This document shows, piece by piece, positions 37,002-47,600 of a DNA stretch of 60,000 bases. The notes beneath the pieces were generated by a model. The model was not told the origin of the DNA. It saw only the letters and a list, made by a program, of their open reading frames with translations, and ran no database searches. The translations under genes and the position numbers were made by a program. This stretch comes from Bolinopsis microptera (Eukaryota > Ctenophora > Tentaculata > Lobata > Bolinopsidae), in assembly GCF_026151205.1 (NCBI RefSeq), contig NC_087077.1:250001-310000 (forward strand). Reading direction: 5' to 3'. The number at the start of each line of letters is the position of its first letter. Position 1 is the first letter of the stretch.

Positions 37002-37735
37002 AGAATGCTAGTTTGCGCGGCGCGTCGAAGCGGCGAAGTCCTCCAAACCGAATCTATATATGATTAATAAAAAAATTTCCGTTTCGTAAATTTAAAGTTA
37101 GCTCCCCAGAAGCAAAATTTGGGTCAACTTAAATTCTGAATTAAACCGAAAAGTTTGATTTTGGGCTAAATAAAAGATCGCAGCTTTTAAACTTTGCAAA
37201 GAAATGTCGTTGTCATGACTTGTGACTATTAGGCTAAATGCAGCGTGCGAAAGGTGAACTTGATGTGACGCGCGAGGACAAACGTGCTGTTGAAAATCGA
37301 TCACCTCTAGCGAGCTCGGTAGGTTTTTTGGGTATAATAGCCATTAGCCTGGCTCCCCAGGTAACGGGAAGTCAGCCTGCGATATAAAGAGGTGCAGGCT
37401 GACTAGACCGCAAGCACAGGCCTGTTGTTGAAATCGCTAGTTTATGACAACAAATTTTTTGAAGCAGTAACTAAATTATTTCAAAAGCGTTTAGATACAG
37501 GATCCTTAATTGATTCACGATGTCAATCCTTCGCATCTCGCCGATCTGCATAAGTGTGGTTGCCGATTTGCATAAGTGTGGTTGCGAGAAGCATTATTGG
37601 ATGCGCGCGCGCGACCCAGTAGTGCATCGCGCTACAAGATCCTTAACGCATCGAGATTGTTGCTCTGCGAATCAGATAAGAGCAAGAATGCTAGTTTTCG
37701 CGGCGCGTCGAAGCGGCGACGCGAAGTCCTCCAAC
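37002..37735. repeat. Direct repeat pair, about 680 bp apart
   Basis: gcaagaatgctagttt(g/t)cgcggcgcgtcgaagcggcg...aagtcctcca occurs at 37002-37047 and 37682-37732; the second copy has 6 extra bases. Between them, 37371-37403 forms a hairpin with stem GTCAGCCTGC. Confidence 0.8.
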
Positions 37736-37769
37736 CTTAACTGCGGTGTGAAAATTTGCATCTTATCTG

Positions 37770-38475
37770 TTGTAGCATTGTTTGAAAAAGGTATTATTAT
37801 ATATATTAAATCGGACCCTTTAAATTGTAGACCTGAGACCAGTTTCATTAACTTGTATTTTGTACAAAGTGTATGGAAAATTGGTGAGAGCACATGTATT
37901 AGATTTTCTAAAACATCGAATTTCGAAGCATTTGTTAAGGGTAAATCGTGTTTATCTAATCGTTTAGATACATTCGATGATAAATTCTTGACATTTTAGA
38001 TGAAGTGTGAAGGTGCCCCGGTTGATCTTTTATACTTTGATTTTAGTAAGGCGTTCGACACAGTCCCCCACTTTAGACTTCTGTTTAAATTGGGAGGCGT
38101 TGGGTTTGTGTAGAAGGACAATGGTCTGAGGTTAAACATGTTTTATCTGGTGTTTCTCAGGGATCAGTTTTAGGCCCTCTCCTATTCATTCTGTATATTA
38201 ATGATTTGCCTGACCTTGTAAATGAATAAGATTAAGCTATTTGCTGATGATCTTGAATTAATTGGTTATGCGGCTAGGCTAACCACAGTAGTGTTGCTGG
38301 AGATATTGAAGAATTAGAAGTTTGAGAAAGTATTTGGCTTTTACAATTTAATCCTGCCAAGTGCAAATTAGTGAATATTAATTTTAACAACAATCCTATT
38401 TTAAATTATAAGGTAAATGGTATAGAACTTGAAGTATCTGCACAGGAAAAAGATTTGGGGGTTATTACCCATAGC
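37770..38475 (+). pseudogene. LINE G: decayed RT fragment
   Basis: A broken CR1/jockey-type reverse transcriptase: remnants of the N-terminal RT boxes at 37770-37990, motif A YFDFSKAFDTVPH (38035-38075), motif B GVSQGSVLGPLLF (38150-38185), motif C KLFADDLEL (38233-38260), then PAKCKLVNI and EKDLGVI. It has several frameshifts and stops. It ends abruptly at about 38475. The next expected RT region appears 3.1 kb later at 41575. Confidence 0.8.
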
Positions 38476-38639
38476 TCCCTGCTTTGATGGGTGGTGGCAG
38501 TGGTGAGGCCTGCCGTTTCTGTAACAGCTTCATCGATTCTCCCGTACACCAGCTCCTATTGTGTCTCAATGAAACAAGAAATTCAATGAAACAAGAAATT
38601 TAATTTTAGCACATTTTTACAGAATAAAAAGATGTAAAA

Positions 38640-39010
38640 CAATTCATAAAATATAATGCCCATTTGGTGTATGACTTTTTGTCCTTGACTGCTAGTTTGG
38701 TTTTGGAAGGACAGGTTACTAACGGGGCAAGGAATGCGCGTGCCTGGAAGCTTTTGCACACACCGAAACGCTAGTTCAGTTAAGTTTATAGAGACAAGGC
38801 TCAGATTAGGACTAGAAGAAAAATTGTAAGCAGACATTAGGGGTTCTGTTTATAGTTGTTATTATAGGTTGCAGTCTTGTTGTGACAAAAAGTCTACACT
38901 AAAACATTCTTTAGTTTATATTGTGTAGTTCAAGGATATAAAATGCAGCTTAAAGTTGGATATTGGAGAGCTGGCGAAATATTATGGCCTTTGTATCAAT
39001 GGTTATAATA
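38640..39010 (-). repeat. Dispersed repeat, inverted partner of 18495-19085
   Basis: The reverse complement matches the repeat preceding LINE E in two blocks. The spacing between blocks is shorter here (about 55 bp against 300 bp). Confidence 0.65.
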
Positions 39011-39204
39011 AGCTATAAATATCTTAAACTATAATACACTGCTAATTAAAAATTTCTTTAAACTTCATTCTCAAATTAGATTTTAAAAATTCAAAAGTAA
39101 ATACACAATAATTTTATTAAAGCTTTCTCACACATACTTTACTCACAGGACAAGACTTGGAAAACAGTAGCCTAGGGTAATTTTAATTGAGATGTGTGTG
39201 ACCA

Positions 39205-39865
39205 GCCAGTTATAATGTTTGGGAAATAAGATTTGCGCAGTCAAAATCTTTGACAGTCCAATCAAGCAGGGCGTGATTATGTTGATTCGTTAATAGCGCA
39301 CGTTTTAGCTTACCTCGCAAGCACATTACACTAGTAGTAAAGTCAGTCATTCTGAATTTTGGGGTTAAAATGTTAAAAATTTTGGTTGATCTAGTGTTGT
39401 GATTGTCAGGTAGGTCTGCCTGACAGATTAGAAGGCAGGGTTTCCTCGAGGAACATGTGTAACCCTCATGTAAGGATATTGGAGCACGGAATTTCATTAT
39501 CTTGTAGAGCTCGAGGTAACTGTGGTATGTATAGAGATTTTGTATAGCTAGAATATTATTATGCTTAAATATCGGTTTGGTGTGCTCTTTTATGAAAAAT
39601 TTTTGGTCAAGATTCTGGTGTCCTATAGGCCTAGTACGTGCACAAGTCTTAAACTTATCAAGGTACGCCAGCCTGTCACCAAATAGTACTCTGAGACAGT
39701 ACTTCTGAGCAGTAAATAATGAGCTTATACGTTGTTTCGCTGCCCCACCCCATACAGATATACAGTAGGAAAGATGTGATTCGAACAGGGTATAATATAA
39801 TTGTTGGTGTAGAAATTCTGGAAGGGAGCAGCGACTGGAGGTGCAAGACACCAGTTACCTGCAAC
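39205..39865 (-). mobile_element. LINE F: 5'-truncated copy related to LINE E
   Basis: An open frame of about 213 codons on the minus strand shares the C-terminal RT landmarks of LINE E: LFESHLSYCISVWGG, FGDRLAYLDKFKT, KEHTKPIF. Upstream RT sequence is missing. Confidence 0.8.
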
Positions 39866-40580
39866 TGAAATAAGAGCTGGGTGGGGCAGACTCACATTCC
39901 TATCTAGATGAAGTGTTAACAAAAAGCAGCACACAAAAAGCATTCATTAGGAGAGTCGAATTTCTTTGGGGACAAAATGATGCTCTCCAGGATTTATCCG
40001 ACTAGAAAGATCATGAAATAAAGACTCTGCAAACATCTCAGAGAAATATTACCACCTTTCAGAGGTACCAATGTGGCAGGAAACCAGGGCTCATGCTGCC
40101 TCTGAGCTAAAGCAGAAGAGGTGATGGCGGCTTCTCTAGGATCTAACACATCCTGAAACAGACCAACACTGTGACCCAACGCACTGGTGTTGGGATGTCT
40201 GCCCCCGGGGCCTGCCCGGGTCAATTAAGCAGTCAAGCATCATGTACGTTATGTTGAGCATTCTCAACCAGCAGATGTGGGAACTCCCATAAAAGACCGA
40301 AACAGATCTGAAGAAACAGTTAGCAAAATCAGAAAAATAGACTTGAATTTGTTTATATAATTTATAAAGTGTATGTTATTGCCCACGTTAAGGGGCCTGT
40401 TAATAATTAATTAAATTATTAGCTATCTAAGATTTAATAATAATAATCCCTTTGAACAAACAGATCATAGCATGTATCTCTAAGGCAAATCGTAAGGAAT
40501 TTAGTTATTAGAGAAAAAGTTGTTATGATTGCTATACTTTCAACATCATATCACACTTCACCAGCACACCTTCTCACACA
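39866..40580. other. No gene seen
   Basis: 40393-40440 resembles 42108-42155, the flank of a foldback copy. The rest is unremarkable. Confidence 0.4.
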
Positions 40581-40584
40581 TTAA

Positions 40585-41323
40585 GGGGGCCGGGGGGGGG
40601 GGGGGGGTCTTCATCAAAATTCTCTCGAAATTGATTTTATAGTTGTTTCTGATAGAGGGGAGTGATATCTATCAGCTGCTTTTGGTCCCATGGAAAAATA
40701 TTGTTCCTAGCCGAAATTATCGCTAGTCAAAGGTCAGCGCTCATGTGTAATTGTATTGCGCGAGCGATTTTCAATCGCGCGTCCTGAAAATCGAGTCTAA
40801 AAATCTATCTTCTCCTACATTTTTTGATTAATCACCCTGAAACTTTCAGGATATGTTCTAGGGATCATTTAGAAGAGAAGTATCGAGCCGATTTTTGAGA
40901 TAGGCCTCAGAAAATTTTTAATTCGATTTTGAAAATCTTGGACCTCATTTTTTGACGATTTTTCCAGGTCCAAGATTTTCAAAATCGATTTAAAAATTTT
41001 CTGAGGCCTATCTCAAAATTCGGCTCGATACTTCTCTTCTAATTGATCCCTAGAACATATCCTGAAAGTTTCAGGGTGATTGCTCAAAAAATGTAGGAGA
41101 AGATAGATTTTTAGACTCGATTTTCAGGACGCGCGATTGAAAATCGCTCACGCAATACAATTACACATGAGCGCTGACCTTTGACCAGCGATAATTTCGG
41201 CTAGGAACAATATTTTTCCATGGGACCAAAAGCAGCTGATAGATATTACTCCCCTCTATCAGAAACAACTATAAAATCAATTTCGAAAGAAATTTGATGA
41301 AGACCCCCCCCCCCCCGGCCCCC
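40585..41323. mobile_element. 739-bp foldback element, arms about 360 bp, TTAA flanks
   Basis: A nearly perfect palindrome: the left arm from GGGGGCCGGGGG to cttggacct (40585-40947) is complementary to 40967-41323. The spacer is about 20 bp and there are only scattered mismatches. TTAA lies directly outside both ends (40581-40584, 41324-41327). No coding capacity. Two partial relatives follow within 1.3 kb. Confidence 0.9.
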
Positions 41324-41574
41324 TTAATGACCATTTCAGACCTGTATCTAATGTATCTGGAATTTGACGTATTGAAATACCAATTTTGACTCTATATCCA
41401 CGGTTATTCACCATGGATTTGTTTGTTATTAAATAGTTTTTTATAAATTTTTGGATTTAGATTAATTCGATGTAATGGGTCCAAGTTACTGCGGACATAG
41501 TTCACTATGTGTTTACCGTGTTTGGGTGCCCATCATATTTTACAGATGGGGGCGATATTTTGAACGATTCTATT

Positions 41575-41945
41575 TTATATTCATCTATTGCTGTACTCTG
41601 TAAAATTTGAAAAGTATTTAATAAAAAAAATAAGACCTCATTTTGAGTATTTTGTCCAATTGTGGAATCCACCTGCAGCTCATGGAAGTTGGGGGACTAT
41701 TTTGGAGCTGCAGAGCATCAAGAGGCGGTTTACCCGTCTGATTGATGAGGTGGGTACTCGACTTCCCTACAGCGGTAGACTAGAATCCTCGATTTGACAA
41801 CACTGGCAGAGCAGTGAATACGTGGGGACCTCATAGAAGCTTTTAAAGTAACAAGTGGTTTGACTGATTATGGATCGGGGATGTTTAGAATTAGCAGATC
41901 CAGTCTTAATCTTGTTTCAAGCAACAGATGTAGTAGAAGTGCCGG
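41575..41945 (+). pseudogene. LINE H: RT C-terminal fragment, possibly the rest of LINE G
   Basis: Frame segments KKIRPHFEYFVQLWNPP, LQSIKRRFTRLI and RGDLIEAFKVTSG are the post-RT landmarks of CR1/jockey-type LINEs, with one frameshift near 41800. It starts about where LINE G stops, in the same orientation, so a 3.1-kb interruption of one element is likely. Confidence 0.75.
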
Positions 41946-42107
41946 TCAAAGGTCAGCGCTCATGTGTAATTGTATTGGCGATAATTTCGGCTAGGAACAA
42001 TATTTTTCCATAAGACTAAAAGCAGCTGATAGATATCACTCCCCTCTATCAGAAACAACTATAAAGTCGATTTCGAGAGAATTTTGATGAAGACCCCCCC
42101 GGCCCCC
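41941..42107. mobile_element. Foldback family copy 2, right arm only
   Basis: Matches the right arm of 40585-41323 with an internal deletion after tgtaattgtattg. It ends ggccccc followed by TTAA. Confidence 0.85.
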
Positions 42108-42187
42108 TTAATAATTAACTAAATTATTATCTATTTTAGATTTAATAATTATGTGTTATCTTACTAATCGTGGAAGAAGTCATTTAA

Positions 42188-42565
42188 GGGGGCAGGGGGG
42201 GGGGGGGTCTTTATGAAATTTCTCTCGAAATTGATTTTATAGTTGTTTCTAATAGAGGGGAGTGATATCTATCTGCTACTTTTGGTCCCATGGAAAAACA
42301 TTGTTCCTAGACGAAATTATTGCCGGTCAAATGTCAGCGCTCATGTGTAATTGTATTGCGCGAGCGATTTTCAATCGCGCGCCCTGAAAATCGAGTCTAA
42401 AAATCTATCTTCTCCTACACTTTTTGAGCAATCACCCTGAAACTTTCAGGATATGTTCTAAGGACCATTTAGAAACTTTTACTCTTGTTAGAATTTCGAG
42501 ATAGGCCTTTAAACATTTTTTATTCCATTTTGAAAATCTTGGACCTGGAAAATTCGTCAAAAAAA
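42188..42565. mobile_element. Foldback family copy 3, left arm only
   Basis: Starts after TTAA (42184-42187) with gggggcagggggg and follows the left arm to cttggacctgg. The right arm is absent. The 25 bp ending in this TTAA (42163-42187) recur at 43403-43427. Confidence 0.85.
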
Positions 42566-44602
42566 GAGGAACTTTTTTTTTTTTTTGAAATAAATTTTCG
42601 TGCACATACAGAATGAATGGTTAATAATTTAATATATATGTAGACCAAGGTCTGTGTACGGGATGCTTCCTGGAAGAATCCAGTTCTTTTAGCGGGGCAC
42701 CCTACCTAAAGCCAAATTGAGATATAATAATCATATTCCTAAGAAATAATCAGAAATCGAATACCAATCAAATAATATGATATATAGGAGTAGTAACCAT
42801 ATTTACTATGCAAAATGCCCCAACCACATAGTGTAAATTTATATAGAATTCAAATTCCATATCATCATTAAACCTCAATAGTCAATATAATAGCCCAAGC
42901 AAAATTAAATAACTTCTTGTATACCTTACTGTCATACTACAAATTGATTAAACATTTGAAATCTGTTAACCAGAGAATAAATTTCTAAGGACACGTTTTT
43001 TTTAAAGTGTGGTGAGTTGCTGATTTCACCTTTTTCAAAGTAGAGTGCACAAAATGAGGAAAAAGTCGCAATGCTTTTTAAAGTGCAACCTACATTTGTA
43101 CATAGGATGAAGTGAAAATATTCAGCAGTTGTGATTTGAAAAAACGAAGTGCCAGGCTCAAGCAGAATATGACTTATATGAGCAATTAAACTGAGTGCCA
43201 AAAATCAGCAAACCATTTTAACCTCCAATTGACTAATTCCATTGATTTCGCCATATTTTGCTCAAATATTGTTCACATAACACTAGTAGATTGGAGCGAG
43301 TAACTGTTTTCAGCATTTTAGTCATTATTAGCAATTCCAGTAAGTGACAGAATCTAGCAAAAAGTCATTTTTATATCTGAATACGACTGCTCTATTGATG
43401 GAACTAATCGTGGAAGAAGTCATTTAACAGTATTGATCATTTTAATAACTACATTCACACACAAAGCCCGTGGTAACCAAAGATACAGCCGATTGAAACA
43501 CTTTAAAACCGATCAAAATGCTGCTCCAACAATCTTTGCACATGCACATGCGAATTACAACACCGTTGCTGTGCAACCTTTTAGTTTTTATCCAACTTCC
43601 TATTACTCATCAAATTTGCACGTGGGCGGTCGGGGTTGTATGTATACAGACGTAGACATAGCATAAATTATATTACAGATTGTTTGAATACTTTTTATAT
43701 ATACTAAGAAAAAAAATGTAAGTGATTCTTAAAAGAATGGTTCCAGAAAACCCACTTCGCGATACTCCTGAAACATGACACTTTTTGTAATCGATTTGGT
43801 GAACATCTAGACGACCTGCAAAATTTAAGATTTCTAACTTAATTTAACATCTTTAGATTTATTTGGAGAGGCGAATCATACACAGTTTAGGCTCTTGAAA
43901 TCTTCGATATAAAAATCATCTTGAGAGAACCTCCTGAATAGAATTAAGTTAGGCTCATATTTAGATGAAACAAAACATTCTTAAAAACAAGAATCCCTAA
44001 AATTTTGTATGAATGGAAAAAATATTTTATTGTAAACAAATTTAACGGGACACCAATCAATAACAAAAACATAAATACTGACAAAATTAAAGAAAGGCTA
44101 ATAAATTACACAACACAAATATCTAAACTTATCATCTTATAACTTTAATTCTATGTATCCCCAAAATATTAGTTCTGAACATAGAAATTAAACGGTGCTC
44201 TTCTCTATCAAGTTCCATTGCTGGACATTTCTTGACAAACGCAACTTTAAAATTCATAAGACTCATGGATTCCGGGTGTTCATTAATTTTAACATGGTTT
44301 TTAGGCACCTGAATATGTGTATAAGAGTGCTGAATTTCGTATAACAGTGAATTTCGTATAACAGTGCTGGCGCATATTTTATGCAAATTTATTAAATTCT
44401 TATTCTTATTCCTGTCATCTTTGACATTGAATTTGAATGTTTTGAACTAAAAATAAACCTGATGAATGACTTCCGATGAGTCTTCATGCCTGAAAAAACA
44501 GTAAAGGGGGTATAATAGTATAAGGGTGACGGTCGTGCTTGCCAGCACTGTGATAACATTGTTTTGAATATCTTACATTTGAGTTAACTTATTTTTATTT
44601 AG
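42566..44602. other. No gene seen upstream of the channel gene
   Basis: AT-rich. Short open frames show no resemblance. The channel gene's 5' exons and promoter could lie here, but I could not identify them. Confidence 0.4.
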
Positions 44603-44698
44603 CCTATCTAAAATCAATGGAAGCCTATCTAACAGATTTAATTTCTACAAACACATACGCTCGAAGAGTGACAAAGCATCATTCATACGATTATGAAA
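44603..44698 (+). CDS. Channel exon: N-terminal region a
   Basis: Phase 1 in, phase 1 out. Encodes MEAYLTDLISTNTYARRVTK. Acceptor tttattt-ag, donor gtaaga. No domain; an upstream exon is required. Confidence 0.65.
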
Positions 44699-47600
44699 GT
44701 AAGACATTCATTTGTTGTTTTCCAATGCATTTGAGCTGTTCCAATAATTAAAAAATTTGTGATGTGGTATTTTGTTTTCTATGCATATTCAACTATCAAA
44801 GTCTTAGACTCAAACTGGAAACGGCTAGAAGAAATCACAATCTTTTCAAGTTGATTCAACTGTTATCATACTTACTTATAAATTTCAGATAACTTGGTGA
44901 ATCTTGACATCGAAAAGAGTTTAAAGGCTACAGAACTACAGAATGTTGATCACTCTTACAATGAGAATTTGGAAAAGATGCTGACTACAATACATGGCAT
45001 TAGTGAGTTTTACTTTAAATTACAATACAAAGTTATTATGAAATCAAGATCATAATCTATACTAATAATCCCAATAAATGTGTGGGTGTTCCTGTCTGTC
45101 TGTCTGTAATTTACGAATGGTTAACTCGAGAAAATGGTAAGAGATATGGGACTGGTTTTTTTTGGTATAGTCACGCCGACAAAACTCTAAAGTAACGATT
45201 ATATACTTGTCAGGTCAAATGTTCATGTTGGTGAACTCTAAAGTAACGATTATATACTTGTCAGGTCAAATGTTCATGTTGGTGAACTCTAAAGTAACGA
45301 TTATATACTTGTCAGGTCAAATGTTCATGTTGGTGAACTGTAAAGTAACGATTATATACTTGTCAGGTCAAATGTTCATGTTGGTGAACTCTAAAGTAAC
45401 GATTATATACTTGTCAGGTCAAATGTTCATGTTGGTGAACTCTAAAGTAACGATTATATACTTGTCAGGTCAAATGTTCATGTTGGTGAACTCTAAAGTA
45501 ACGATTATATACTTGTCAGGTCAAATGTTCATGTTGGTGAACTCTAAAGTAACGATTATATACTTGTCAGGTCAAATGTTCATGTTGGTGAACTCTAAAG
45601 TAACGATTATATACTTGTCAGGTCAAATGTTCATGTTGGTGAACTCTAAAGTAACGATTATATGTACTTGTCAGGTCAAATGTTCATGTTGGTGAACTCT
45701 AAAGTAACGATTATATGTACTTGTCAGGTCAAATGTTCATGTTGGTGAACTCTAAAGTAACGATTATATACTTGTCAGGTCAAATGTTCATGTTGGTGAA
45801 CTGTAAAGTAACGATTATATACTTGTCAGGTCAAATGTTCATGTTGGTGAACTGTAAAGTAACGATTATATACTTGTCAGGTCAAATGTTCATGTTAGTG
45901 AACGTGACGATACCAAGTTTCCCGGTGGTGTTTGTTAGTAACGAGTTCACCACTTTCTATCGATATTCACGTAACGATGTGTACCTGAAGGATGCTAGAC
46001 TAGCGTTTATGATGGGACCCTGTACCAGAAAGGGAATATTACGTGAGATAAAACATACTCTTGAAGCCTCAAACGAGAACACACTGGATTATGTGCTCTA
46101 CACTAAGGATGGTATACCTGTTCCCACCACTATTGGTCTCTTGCGAGTCAAAAAACCGGATCATCACAACAACGACTCGTACTTTGCCATGACGTTTGAT
46201 CCGTTCAAGAGTAAAGATGGACCTGTCGAAGGAGGTATAAAGTTTATTACTCTTGCAGTAGCTTATGTGGAATGAATTCTGGTAACCAGACTTAAATGTT
46301 CTTGCATGAACTCTTCGTTGATTTTTTTTTCGTGACACGTGAGTAACGTTGTTATCCGCAGAAAAAGACCCGGAGAAAGAGTTGAATGTTTGGTTGGGAG
46401 AAAAGTCTCTTGTTGCACCGATATTGAAGAACAAGGATAAAGTATTGTATACGAAACATAAATCATTCAAAAGGTGTGTGTTCAAAAAGATTATTCGACT
46501 CTATTTATATTGTTGGGTCCGGGTCATTTTCTATCAGGTTTGCTACCGGTCCCATTAGAATTGGATGTAGAAATGTGGTTGAAACCGAACTTTTAATTTC
46601 TACCACATTTCCAGACCCGGCCCCATTTCGAATGGACCGGTAATTTTTACATGATACCCTTGGCTAAGGAGTCCTTAAATTTTTCAGGAAGATATTCCAA
46701 AGATTTACACAATTGTTTGAGAGCGTTAACCTTCTGGCGGACTCAACTATTCGTAAAACATGGGACTGGTTTATACTTCTTGCCAGTATCTGGGCAACTT
46801 TTTCAGTTCCTGTTCAAGTCTGTTTCGATGAAAAGATCTATTACTCCAAAGATGTAAGTCGTTTCACTACCTATTTTTACATCAAATTGAATTGAAGTTG
46901 CATATCAAACCTATTTCAAGCTTATGATTTTGCTGGGTTCTATCTTTTGTTATATTGGCTTCGTGATTGCTTCTAAGTTCTACAATCTACAACGATTTAA
47001 TCGTTCAAATTTATTCCAGATTGATTTGATAACGGATATTTTGTTTCTCATTGATATGGTAATGAACTTCCGCACTACATTCGTAAACGCTGATGGGCTT
47101 GTCATCCTGACTAGTAAAAAGATGGCGACCCATTATTTGAAAGGGTGGTTTATTGTTGATTTATTGACTGCTGTACCCTGGCAGTTTCTACAGCTCATCA
47201 AGCCAGCCAAGGTAAGTTGACAATGGATTAATTTCCGAATGATTGATTGATTGGGGGACTGGTCCGTAGTACCAGCCAATGTTTACTCAAAAGTAATATA
47301 TAATTGAAATAAGTTAAATATTCATCCCCGAGGGGCACGCAGATTATAATTGTGATGTTATCTATTAAAACTATTCGATTAAAATTTTATTGGTCGAGTC
47401 GACTGGCCCTGATCTGCAAACATATTTGATATTGGTAACTTTATGATGCTGCCTCACCGCAATTAGGTGTGTTATCAGTGTAGATATGCGCTATGTGGCA
47501 GTGAAATAAGGAATGTGCTGTTAGAATGGTAGGTGGTTAGAAATGTTGTCCTGATTCAGATTGTTTAATTTGAGCTGTATGAGTTTGGTTTTGAGTGATT

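Noticed and set aside
37520-37770. Start of the 159-codon plus frame as a gene
   Set aside because: The N-terminal part is repeat sequence; only its end resembles RT and belongs to LINE G.
45207-45695. 162-codon repeat ORF as an independent protein
   Set aside because: It is intron plus duplicated exon start, begins without ATG and stops after a 2-bp insertion.
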